A stretch of DNA of 10,019 nt, taken from Campylobacteraceae bacterium. Lineage in GTDB: Bacteria > Campylobacterota > Campylobacteria > Campylobacterales > Sulfurovaceae. The notes under the pieces are model-generated. The model saw only the letters and a list, made by a program, of their open reading frames with translations, was not told the DNA's origin and ran no database searches. Below, one piece after another: positions 1 to 5,872 of the stretch. Made by a program: the position numbers and the translations under genes. Position 1 is the first letter of the stretch. The number at the start of each line of letters is the position of its first letter. The stretch lies in assembly GCA_027030605.1 (NCBI GenBank), contig JALVEV010000162.1:1-10019 (forward strand), given 5' to 3'.

Positions 1-458
1 CCTTTTGCTTTTAGACCTTTATCTTGATATTTCCACTCAAAATTTGGATACCCCAAACCATTTTCATAGTTCCAAGTAAGCGTAATAGCAGAGACTCCCT
101 CTTGTTTAAAATAGACTAACTTCTCTATGTCACCCTCTATTGCGTCACCCTCCTCTATGGTTAGAAATGCTCCTATTTTGCCTTGTTTTTGTGCTTCTAC
201 TAAATCCTTATGGGTTCTACATAGGCTAATGGTTTCACTATTTAAAGCTAACTCTCGTTTAAAATTTTGCAACATCTCTATACAGTAGGCATAAGAGCTA
301 TCATGCTTCCCTTTATCTATATACATAGCAAAAAATTGAGCTAAGGCTTCACCCTTTTGTAGTTTTTCTATATCTATTTTTAAGCTATTTTTTTTAAGTG
401 GTTGGTTTTGTTCTAGCATGGCAGAGGCTGTGTCGCAGTGGAAATCTATAAAGTTCAT
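1..458 (-). CDS. Peptidase M19 (membrane/renal-type) dipeptidase, N-terminal part, cut by window edge
   Basis: This is the first 152 codons of a metal-dependent dipeptidase; the rest lies beyond position 1. The family has a TIM-barrel fold with two zinc ions and cleaves dipeptides, often with D-residues. The start FHCDTAS (residues 6-12) gives the His7-x-Asp9 metal pair. IEEGDAIEGD (101-110) matches the family motif around the bridging glutamate, here probably Glu102. ITLTWNYENG (125-134) matches the strand that reads LTLTH in human renal dipeptidase, so the substrate-contacting histidine is Trp here, and the usual EGGH is EEGD. I recall similar TWN-YEN forms in bacterial M19 proteins of Firmicutes, so this is probably a subfamily and not a dead enzyme. 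No signal peptide is visible, which suggests a cytoplasmic enzyme. The ATG at 458-456 follows an AAAGAGAA ribosome binding site. The family call is firm; the substrate is unknown. Confidence 0.85.
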   Translation of the reverse strand, partial: MNFIDFHCDTASAMLEQNQPLKKNSLKIDIEKLQKGEALAQFFAMYIDKGKHDSSYAYCIEMLQNFKRELALNSETISLCRTHKDLVEAQKQGKIGAFLTIEEGDAIEGDIEKLVYFKQEGVSAITLTWNYENGLGYPNFEWKYQDKGLKAK

Positions 459-475
459 GGGTTCTCTTTTTAGAT

Positions 476-481
476 ATTATA
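476..481 (-). promoter_or_regulatory. -10 box for the M19 dipeptidase gene
   Basis: A perfect TATAAT on the minus strand lies 17 bases upstream of the dipeptidase ATG. A TTTGCA hexamer (499-504) stands 17 bases further upstream as a poor -35. Transcription would start near 469, leaving a leader of about 10 bases that just includes the AAAGAGAA ribosome binding site. In such AT-rich DNA a TATAAT can arise by chance. Confidence 0.4.
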
Positions 482-520
482 TACTTTTTATGTTAAAATG
501 CAAAAAATAAAACTCGTAGG

Positions 521-541
521 TGTGACTGTGTCACATATGTG
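521..541. repeat. Overlapping short palindromes
   Basis: TGTGAC (521-526) and GTCACA (530-535) form a 6-base stem with a TGT loop. The right arm overlaps the 10-base palindrome CACATATGTG (532-541). They lie between the dipeptidase promoter and the left REP-like hairpin. They could be a regulator site or part of the repeat element. TGTGA and TCACA resemble CRP half-sites, but are 5 bases apart instead of 6. Confidence 0.4.
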
Positions 542-545
542 TTTA

Positions 546-575
546 CTCGTTCCCACCGTCTCGGTGGGAATGCAT
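546..575 (+). repeat. REP-like palindrome, left copy
   Basis: The unit starts with CTC, continues as a perfect 9-base stem TTCCCACCG (550-558) / CGGTGGGAA (562-570) with a TCT loop, and ends with TGCAT. The same unit recurs in opposite orientation at 623-653. From memory, palindromes of the type GTTCCCA...TGGGAATGCAT are dispersed in many bacterial genomes. Confidence 0.75.
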
Positions 576-622
576 AGAAGAATTATTTTATTAAACAATG
601 TTTTTGTAAATAAAATTCCAAC

Positions 623-653
623 ATGCATTCCCAACGAGGACGTTGGGAACGAG
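623..653 (-). repeat. REP-like palindrome, right copy (inverted)
   Basis: Read on the plus strand this is ATGCA, then a perfect 9-base stem TTCCCAACG (628-636) / CGTTGGGAA (641-649) with an AGGA loop, then CGAG. Its reverse complement matches the left copy along the whole unit. It differs by one stem pair, changed on both sides (C-G there, A-T here), and by the loop. The CTC head and TGCAT tail are identical. Confidence 0.75.
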
Positions 654-671
654 AAATTCGGGTGTAAACAC

Positions 672-720
672 GCCGATTCCGAAAATGCAGATGGCATATA
701 GGGAATCGACGGCTTTAGCC
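672..720 (+). repeat. Imperfect hairpin plus small GGCT-TT-AGCC hairpin
   Basis: GCCGATTCC (672-680) pairs with GGAAT (702-706) and CGGC (710-713) around a small bulge, leaving a loop of about 21 bases. GGCT (711-714) and AGCC (717-720) form a second stem that competes for 711-713. The hairpins lie 60-110 bases upstream of the deaminase start, so they would be in its leader if transcription begins further upstream. There is no T-run for an intrinsic terminator. Confidence 0.45.
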
Positions 721-782
721 TCGCCTTATATTGATATATCTGTAACATGATAACACCTACGGTAAACAATGAGAATACAATA

Positions 783-2003
783 ATGAAAATTTTAAACCCA
801 ACCTATATCTACATCAACGGTAAATTCCAAGAAAATTTAGCTGTAGCATTTAATGAAAAAATCGAAGCCATTGATAGCTTAGAAAAGCTACAAAAAAGAT
901 ACCCAAACGCAACCATAGAGGAGACAGAAGAGAACGCTGTACTCTACCCAGGTTTTATCAATACCCATGTCCATTTAGAGTTCTCAGCTAACAAAACAAC
1001 CCTACAATACGGTAGCTTTATGCCATGGTTGGACTCAGTCATAGAAAATAGAGAAGAGCTGGTAGGAGAGTGTAGTAATGATTTAATGATGCAAGAGTGT
1101 CAAAACATGATGAGGTCAGGTATTACCACCTTTGGAGCTATCTCCTCTTTTGGAGCAGAGCTTGAGGTCTGTAGAGAGACCCCTCAAAAGGTTATCTTCT
1201 TTAATGAGCTTATAGGCTCTAACGCCTCTACTGCCGATATGCTATACAATGACTTTTTAGAACGTTTAGATGAGTCTAAAAAATACTCTAATAATGGAAT
1301 TATTCCTGCTATAGCCATTCACTCACCCTACTCGGTTCACCCTATTGTACTAAAACGTGCCATCAATGTTGCTAAAACTGAAAAGTTACCTCTTAGCTCT
1401 CACTTTTTAGAGTCACAAGCAGAGCGAGAGTGGTTAGAGGATGACTCAGGCGAATTTTTAACCTTTTTTCAAAAGTTCTTTAACAGCTCCAAATCTGTAA
1501 CTAAGATAGATGAGTTTTTAGAGAGTTTTGATGAAGTTCCAACCCACTTTGTACATGTGGTACAAGCCAACAGAGAAGAGCTTCAATATCTAGCCAACAA
1601 AGGTCACTCCATCGCCCACTGCCCTCGCTCAAACCGACTACTTGGGTGTGGGCGACTTCCTATTGAAACCCTAATAGAACTAAACATCCCTTTTACCACA
1701 GCAACCGATGGTCTAAGCTCAAACAACTCACTAAGTATCTTAGATGAGTTAAGAGCTGGACTCATGCTCCACCATTTAGGCTCACTTGAAGAGTTAGCTT
1801 CACTTCTTATTAGCTCCATTACCTCTAAACCAGCTGAGATTTTTTCACTAAATTCAGGAAAGATTGAAATAGGAAAAGATGCTGACTTTGCCTTAGTAAC
1901 CCTACCTGCCAAGCCCTCCTCTTTAGAGAGTATTGCACTACAGACCATTTTACACACCCAAGAGGTCTCAAATGTTTGGATAAGTGGTAACAGAGAGATT
2001 TAA
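783..2003 (+). CDS. mqnX: Aminofutalosine deaminase (amidohydrolase family)
   Basis: A 406-residue metal-dependent hydrolase that deaminates 6-amino-6-deoxyfutalosine to futalosine in the futalosine route to menaquinone, the electron carrier of this phylum. It matches my memory of Helicobacter pylori HP0267 (about 409 residues) all along its length. Visible motifs are NTHVHLEFS (60-68, metal ligands His62 and His64), YGSF-PWL (76-83), AIHSPYSVHP (178-187, His180), SHFLES (206-211, His207), CPRSNRLLG (280-288) and TATDGLSSNNSLSILDELRA (306-325, catalytic and metal-ligand Asp309). I chose the ATG at 783 because GAGAA lies 7 bases upstream and the length then fits the family. The in-frame ATG at 747 lacks a ribosome binding site and falls inside the inverted repeat. 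The stop overlaps the next start (TAATG), so the two genes are probably translationally coupled. It acts in the cytoplasm. Confidence 0.88.
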   Translation: MKILNPTYIYINGKFQENLAVAFNEKIEAIDSLEKLQKRYPNATIEETEENAVLYPGFINTHVHLEFSANKTTLQYGSFMPWLDSVIENREELVGECSNDLMMQECQNMMRSGITTFGAISSFGAELEVCRETPQKVIFFNELIGSNASTADMLYNDFLERLDESKKYSNNGIIPAIAIHSPYSVHPIVLKRAINVAKTEKLPLSSHFLESQAEREWLEDDSGEFLTFFQKFFNSSKSVTKIDEFLESFDEVPTHFVHVVQANREELQYLANKGHSIAHCPRSNRLLGCGRLPIETLIELNIPFTTATDGLSSNNSLSILDELRAGLMLHHLGSLEELASLLISSITSKPAEIFSLNSGKIEIGKDADFALVTLPAKPSSLESIALQTILHTQEVSNVWISGNREI

Positions 2004-2665
2004 TGAAAAACTTACATAATGCACTGCTCCTAAAACAGCTCTATCAACTCAAAAACTTAGGGTACAGATATACCGATGAAAGGCCCTATTCACATGAAGA
2101 GAAAAACCTTTTAGAGCTACCCAACTCTCTACAAGCTCTAAAACAACAAGCCAAAAACTGTCACCTCTGCTCTCTGAGTAAAGGTCGAAACCATGTTGTT
2201 TTTGGAGAGGGGAACAAACAAGCCGACATTATGTTTATAGGCGATGTCCCTTTAGAGATAGAAGACAACGCAGGAGCTATCTTCTTAGGAAGAGGTGGAG
2301 AGATGTTAACAGCGATGATAGAGAAAGTTCTAAACCTCTCACGAGAGCAGGTCTACATTACCAACCTTTTAAAGTGCCATCCTCTTCTAAGTAAAGAGGT
2401 TCATGAGAGTGAGTTTCACACCTGTAAAGCCTATCTTTTTAAAGAGATTAAGTTAGTGAAGCCTAAGGTTATTGTGACACTTGGAGAGAGAGCTTACCAC
2501 TATTTGACTAATGATTTTACAGCGTTAAAGGAGGTGAGAGGTAGAGTGATTCAAAAAGAGGGTTATAGTGTTGTTCCTACTTATCATCCTAATTTTTTGT
2601 TGAAGAACCCCTCTTTTAAAAGAGAGGTTTTTTTGGATTTAAAAAGAGTAAAAAAACTACTCTAA
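2003..2665 (+). CDS. Uracil-DNA glycosylase, family 4-like (iron-sulfur)
   Basis: A 220-residue protein of the uracil-DNA glycosylase superfamily, type 4/SPO1 polymerase-related. Such enzymes excise uracil from DNA after cytosine deamination. Four cysteines fit the [4Fe-4S] ligands of the family: Cys53 and Cys56 (CHLC), Cys125 (LLKCHP) and Cys141. The last two are 16 apart, the spacing I recall in the Thermus enzyme. IFLGRGGEML (93-102) matches the conserved F-x-GRAG-x-LL segment, VYITNLLKC (117-125) the strand before the third cysteine, and PTYHPNFLL (192-200, His195) motif B. Motif A is unusual: GDVPLEIED (80-88) stands where GEAPG-x-x-ED is expected. About 50 residues precede the first cysteine. 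The start overlaps the deaminase stop by one base. The last 9 bases overlap the convergent haem-protein gene. Confidence 0.82.
   Translation: MKNLHNALLLKQLYQLKNLGYRYTDERPYSHEEKNLLELPNSLQALKQQAKNCHLCSLSKGRNHVVFGEGNKQADIMFIGDVPLEIEDNAGAIFLGRGGEMLTAMIEKVLNLSREQVYITNLLKCHPLLSKEVHESEFHTCKAYLFKEIKLVKPKVIVTLGERAYHYLTNDFTALKEVRGRVIQKEGYSVVPTYHPNFLLKNPSFKREVFLDLKRVKKLL
2606..2634 (+). terminator. Terminator-like hairpin with T7 tract inside the end of the glycosylase gene
   Basis: AACC (2606-2609) pairs with GGTT (2626-2629) and CTCTT (2611-2615) with AAGAG (2620-2624). There is one C/A mismatch (2610/2625) and a TTAA loop. Seven T residues (2628-2634) follow. This is the shape of an intrinsic terminator for plus-strand transcripts, but it ends 31 bases before the glycosylase stop codon. 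There is no space for a terminator between the two convergent genes, which overlap. Translating ribosomes would open the hairpin, so its activity is uncertain. Confidence 0.4.
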
Positions 2666-3091
2666 ATCAAAAGCCATATCATTAGCCCAAGTGGTCAATG
2701 CTTTTTTATCTGCCTCTGAAAGTTTAGCCTCTTTATGAATGAGCAAGTAACTAGGAAGTGGCATTTTACTCTTAATTGCTTTTGGAATCTTTTGAAGATA
2801 CTTAAGCTTCTTCTCATCATCATACTTTTCCCATGTTGAGAAGTTCATATGTTCACGCCCCTCTTTTACATGAAGCTTAGTAAACCATGATATAGGAGCT
2901 ATGTTACTGTACCATGGGAACTTTGTATGATTTGAGTGACAATCAAAACAGCTACGTTTTAAAATAGCTTGTACATTTTCGGGAGCTTGTAGCTCCTCAT
3001 CAGCCTTAGTAGGCACCTCTGCTGGGACATCCATTGGAATGAATTGAATCCCTATAAATATTAATAATGCAAGTAGTGTTAATTTTTTCAT
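2657..3091 (-). CDS. Periplasmic haem-binding domain protein (Haem_bd, single CxxCH)
   Basis: A 144-residue exported protein. Residues 1-19 form a signal peptide (Lys2-Lys3, then a hydrophobic run), probably with cleavage near residue 25. CFDCH (48-52) is a c-type haem attachment site, followed by SNHTKFPWYSNIAPISW (53-69), the conserved segment of the small Haem_bd family (PF14376 as I recall). SKMPLPSY (108-115) and a C-terminal helix (124-137) complete the domain. Met110 or a nearby histidine could be the second haem ligand, which is inference. No partner or reaction is known to me for this family; a role in periplasmic redox chemistry or haem sensing is possible. It lies 30 bases downstream of clpB on the same strand, so it may be read from clpB, or from its own -10 box just before the ATG. 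No good ribosome binding site is seen. Confidence 0.8.
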   Translation of the reverse strand: MKKLTLLALLIFIGIQFIPMDVPAEVPTKADEELQAPENVQAILKRSCFDCHSNHTKFPWYSNIAPISWFTKLHVKEGREHMNFSTWEKYDDEKKLKYLQKIPKAIKSKMPLPSYLLIHKEAKLSEADKKALTTWANDMAFDLE

Positions 3092-3096
3092 AATTA

Positions 3097-3105
3097 ATTA
3101 TACCA
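3097..3105 (-). promoter_or_regulatory. Extended -10 box just upstream of the haem-binding protein gene
   Basis: On the minus strand TGGTATAAT fits the extended -10 form TGnTATAAT. Its last base is 5 bases before the ATG, so transcription would begin at about the start codon and give a leaderless mRNA. This agrees with the missing ribosome binding site. It could still be chance in a 30-base AT-rich spacer. Confidence 0.3.
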
Positions 3106-3121
3106 AATAATAATAAATATT

Positions 3122-5695
3122 CTATTTAATATCTACAACTACTTCACCATCGACTACATCAAAAGTAACAGATGAGCCTTCAACTACCTTATCTTCTAAG
3201 ATAAGTTCAGCTAATCTATCTTCTACCACATCATATAAGGCTCGTTTAAGTGGTCTTGCACCATAGACTGGGTCAAAACCAACTTCTGCGATGTAGTTTT
3301 TCGCATTTTCAGTTAACTCTACTGTAATATCTTTTGATGCCAATTTCTCTTTAATAGACTTAAAGAGAATATCAACAATACCTCTAATAGCCTCTTTATC
3401 GAGTGGGTTAAAGATAACAATATCATCTAAACGGTTCAAGAACTCTGGTTTAAAATGTCTTTTTAGCTCTTCGTTAACCGCTTTTTCTCTGTCGCGTCTA
3501 TCTATAAACTCCATAATTTTATCTGAAGCGATATTTGATGTCATAATAATGATGGTATTTTTAAAGTCAACAGTAACCCCTTTATTATCTGTTAGACGAC
3601 CATCATCAAGCACTTGCAATAGTGTGTTAAAGACATCTGGATGAGCCTTTTCAATCTCATCAAAAAGAACTACCGAATAAGGCTTTCTTCTTACTGCTTC
3701 AGTAAGTTGTCCACCCTCATCATACCCTACATATCCTGGAGGAGCCCCGACTAGACGTGACGCTGCATGTTTCTCCATGTACTCAGACATATCAATTCGT
3801 ATAAGCGACTTTTCAGAATCAAAGAGGAACTTCGCCAAGGTTTTAGCCACTTGCGTTTTACCTACACCTGTTGGTCCTAAGAACATAAATGAACCAATTG
3901 GTCGATTGGTATCACTAAGTCCTGCTTTATTTCGTTTAATCGCTCTAGCAACTGCTTTTAAAGCCTCATCTTGACCAATAACCTCTTGATTTAAAATCTT
4001 CTCAACATTCAAGATTTTCTCTTTTTCTGTCTGTAACATTTTGGTAACAGGAATACCTGTCCAACGACTTACAATACTTGCTATCATCTCTTCATCAACA
4101 GAGTTTTTAAGCAGAGTTCCCTCTTTGCTCATCTCTCTCCAACGCTCTTCAAGAGCCTTAACCTCTTGCTCTTTGGCTGGAATCAATCCATGTTGAATCT
4201 CTGCTACTTTTGTAAAGTCACCCTCACGTTGTGCCGCTGCTGCTTTATTTTTTAGAGACTCAATCTCTGCTTTAAGTGCTGCAATTTCATTAAAAACTTG
4301 TTTTTCAGTCTCAAATTGACTTTGAAGAGCAGCTTTTTTCTCTTCTAGGTCAGCTAACTCTTTCTCTATCTCTTCAAGACGTTTACTATTTTTATCACTC
4401 TCTTCCATTAGAAGAGCCTCTTTTTCAACCAAGAGTGTTGCTAGTTGTCGTTTAACTTTAGCAAGTTCAGTTGGTTCACTCTCAATCTGCATCTTTAATT
4501 CAGCCGCCGCCTCATCAATAAGGTCAATCGCCTTATCTGGTAAGAAACGGTCAGTAATGTAACGGTCACTAAGCTTTGCAGCAGCAACTAATGCTGAGTC
4601 TGTAATGGTTACATTGTGGTGCGACTCTAGTCTCTCTTTAATACCTCTTAAAATCTGTAACGCTTCATTGATACTTGGTTCATCTACTTTAACAGGTTGG
4701 AAACGACGTTGAAGAGCTGTATCTTTTTCAAAATATTTACGATACTCTTTAAGTGTTGTTGCACCTATTGTTCGTAACTCTCCACGTGCTAGAGCTGGTT
4801 TTAAAATATTGGCTGCATCATTACCACCTTCACTTCCACCTGCTCCGATAATAGTGTGAATCTCATCAATAAAGAGGATAATATTAGAAGACTCTTTTAC
4901 TTCATCAATTACAGCTTTAAGTCGCTCTTCAAACTCACCTCTATACTTTGCTCCTGCGATTAAACGGTTCATATCTAGTGAAATTACACGCATATTTTGT
5001 AAACTTAGAGGAACCTCTTTGTTCACAATACGTTGTGCCAACCCCTCAACAATAGCTGTTTTACCAGTTCCTGGTTCACCAATTAAAATTGGATTGTTTT
5101 TGGTCTTTCGAATCAGAATCTGCATCATACGTTGCACCTCTTCATCTCGACCAATAACAGGGTCTAACTCTCCATCAAGAGCTCTCTTATTTAGGTCAAT
5201 ACCATACTGTTCTAACGCTTCTAATGCCTCATCTGCACTTTGAGACTCAATGCTCTTTCCACCACGAATAGCCTCTAGCGTCTTTTTAAGCTCTGTTAAA
5301 TCAACATATTTTCCTAGAGTCTCTTTTATAAACTCTTCATCAATATTAGCAATAATCCATGCATCAACAGCAAGATATTGGTCACCATTGGCTGTCATTA
5401 CCCCTTCTGCTTTTTGTAATGAAGCTACCATCTTTTGAGAGAGACGAATATTCTCTTTAGTTACAGTAGATACTTTTGGTAATTTATTGACAAGACTCTT
5501 CACCTCTAGTTCAAGAGCAGCCTTATCTGTATTCATTTTATTCAGTGCTTGATGTAACAATGAATTAGTATTAGTTAACAAACCCCACAACACATGCAGT
5601 GGGTCTACCTCTTGATTTTTATTATGGAGTGCTAATGAAACAGATGACTCTATTGCTGCAGTCATCTGATTGGTCAATTTTTCTAAAATACTCAT
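3122..5695 (-). CDS. clpB: ATP-dependent disaggregase ClpB
   Basis: An 857-residue Hsp100 chaperone, the usual ClpB length. As a cytoplasmic hexameric ring it threads aggregated proteins through its pore, working with DnaK. Domains in order: Clp N-domain (about 1-145); first AAA+ domain with Walker A GEPGTGKT (206-213), Walker B LFIDEIH (274-280) and pore loop KYRGEFEER (250-258); coiled-coil middle domain (about 400-530), which separates ClpB from ClpA and ClpC; second AAA+ domain with Walker A GPTGVGKT (607-614), pore loop GYVG (654-657) and Walker B VVLFDEIEKAH (675-685); C-terminal small domain from about 765. I see no IGF/IGL loop for ClpP binding in the second module, as expected for a disaggregase. 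All key residues are intact. The ribosome binding site AGAAGGAAA precedes the ATG. No CIRCE element (HrcA site) is present upstream. The haem-binding gene follows after 30 bases. Confidence 0.97.
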   Translation of the reverse strand: MSILEKLTNQMTAAIESSVSLALHNKNQEVDPLHVLWGLLTNTNSLLHQALNKMNTDKAALELEVKSLVNKLPKVSTVTKENIRLSQKMVASLQKAEGVMTANGDQYLAVDAWIIANIDEEFIKETLGKYVDLTELKKTLEAIRGGKSIESQSADEALEALEQYGIDLNKRALDGELDPVIGRDEEVQRMMQILIRKTKNNPILIGEPGTGKTAIVEGLAQRIVNKEVPLSLQNMRVISLDMNRLIAGAKYRGEFEERLKAVIDEVKESSNIILFIDEIHTIIGAGGSEGGNDAANILKPALARGELRTIGATTLKEYRKYFEKDTALQRRFQPVKVDEPSINEALQILRGIKERLESHHNVTITDSALVAAAKLSDRYITDRFLPDKAIDLIDEAAAELKMQIESEPTELAKVKRQLATLLVEKEALLMEESDKNSKRLEEIEKELADLEEKKAALQSQFETEKQVFNEIAALKAEIESLKNKAAAAQREGDFTKVAEIQHGLIPAKEQEVKALEERWREMSKEGTLLKNSVDEEMIASIVSRWTGIPVTKMLQTEKEKILNVEKILNQEVIGQDEALKAVARAIKRNKAGLSDTNRPIGSFMFLGPTGVGKTQVAKTLAKFLFDSEKSLIRIDMSEYMEKHAASRLVGAPPGYVGYDEGGQLTEAVRRKPYSVVLFDEIEKAHPDVFNTLLQVLDDGRLTDNKGVTVDFKNTIIIMTSNIASDKIMEFIDRRDREKAVNEELKRHFKPEFLNRLDDIVIFNPLDKEAIRGIVDILFKSIKEKLASKDITVELTENAKNYIAEVGFDPVYGARPLKRALYDVVEDRLAELILEDKVVEGSSVTFDVVDGEVVVDIK

Positions 5696-5700
5696 ATTGT

Positions 5701-5709
5701 TTTCCTTCT
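5701..5709 (-). promoter_or_regulatory. Ribosome binding site of clpB
   Basis: On the minus strand AGAAGGAAA ends five bases before the clpB ATG, and its AAGGA core is a good match to the 16S rRNA tail. It is among the strongest sites in the window, fitting an abundant chaperone, and it fixes the start. Confidence 0.7.
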
Positions 5710-5741
5710 ATTACTATTTTTATTTTTCTGATTGCCATTCT

Positions 5742-5747
5742 AGTATA
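5742..5747 (-). promoter_or_regulatory. Candidate -10 box for clpB
   Basis: TATACT on the minus strand (5 of 6 matches to TATAAT) lies 46 bases upstream of the clpB ATG and would give a leader of roughly 40 bases. No recognisable -35 hexamer is found at the right distance, which is common in Campylobacterota. Confidence 0.4.
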
Positions 5748-5797
5748 ATTTTATAGAAAGAAATGCCACTTTAGTACCAAACTGTAGCTTTTTAGCC

Positions 5798-5803
5798 TAT
5801 AAT
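5798..5803 (+). promoter_or_regulatory. Candidate -10 box for the ctpA-pur cluster
   Basis: A perfect TATAAT lies 69 bases before the ctpA ATG, so a transcript would start near 5810 with a leader of about 60 bases. There is no good -35. A second AT-rich candidate (TAAAAT, 5830-5835) lies closer to the gene. The region between clpB and ctpA is divergent, so at least one promoter per strand is expected. Confidence 0.45.
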
Positions 5804-5813
5804 CTCATTAGAC

Positions 5814-5834
5814 TTTTATCAATTTACGATAAAA
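5814..5834. promoter_or_regulatory. Perfect 7-N7-7 dyad in the clpB/ctpA divergent region (possible operator)
   Basis: TTTTATC (5814-5820) and GATAAAA (5828-5834) are perfect inverted repeats separated by seven bases. The dyad starts just after the expected ctpA transcription start, where a bound repressor would block it. The spacing equals that of the HspR/HAIR operator, but the half-site sequence does not match HAIR (CTTGAGT). It could also be a weak leader hairpin. Confidence 0.35.
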
Positions 5835-5872
5835 TATAACTCTTAAAAAACGATGGGATAAATAATAACTAG

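Larger units (their letters stand above)
515..761. repeat. Gene-free region made of nested inverted repeats (possible REPIN- or MITE-like insertion)
   Basis: This fills most of the 324-base gap between the dipeptidase and the deaminase gene. From outside in it shows: a perfect 9-base inverted pair CGTAGGTGT (515-523) / ACACCTACG (753-761); overlapping palindromes TGTGAC-TGT-GTCACA (521-535) and CACATATGTG (532-541); an 8-base inverted pair GTGTTTAC (539-546) / GTAAACAC (664-671); and two REP-like hairpins in opposite orientation (546-575 and 623-653). A further hairpin group lies at 672-720. Open frames on both strands here only translate the repeats. Two facing REP hairpins about 50 bases apart are the plan of a REPIN, a non-autonomous element moved by a RAYT (Y1) transposase. 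No transposase gene is in the window, and I see no clear target-site duplication next to the 515/761 ends, so the outer boundary is uncertain. Confidence 0.6.

Noticed and set aside
521..535. CRP/FNR-type operator suggested by TGTGA...TCACA.
   Set aside because: The half-sites are separated by 5 bases, not 6, and the sequence sits among other palindromes of a repeat element.
546..720. CRISPR array.
   Set aside because: The repeats are two inverted copies, not direct repeats with regular spacers, and no cas gene is present.
488..769. Open frames on both strands (488-769 minus, 498-701 plus) between the dipeptidase and deaminase genes.
   Set aside because: Both run straight through the REP-like palindromes and outer inverted repeats, lack ribosome binding sites and have no protein-like pattern; peptides such as VPTVSVGMH are just translated repeats.
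747..785. Upstream ATG (747) as the start of the deaminase gene.
   Set aside because: It has no ribosome binding site, lies within the inverted repeat region and adds 12 residues not expected from the family; the ATG at 783 has GAGAA at 7 bases.
1604..1957. Minus-strand open frame of 117 codons inside the deaminase gene.
   Set aside because: It is antisense to a clearly conserved protein and has no ribosome binding site or recognisable protein pattern. The same holds for the short plus-strand frames within clpB (3777-3974, 5019-5243, 5250-5438) and the minus-strand frames within ctpA and purC.
5696..5872. CIRCE or HAIR heat-shock operator upstream of clpB.
   Set aside because: Neither TTAGCACTC-N9-GAGTGCTAA nor CTTGAGT-N7-ACTCAAG can be found; only an unrelated dyad is present.
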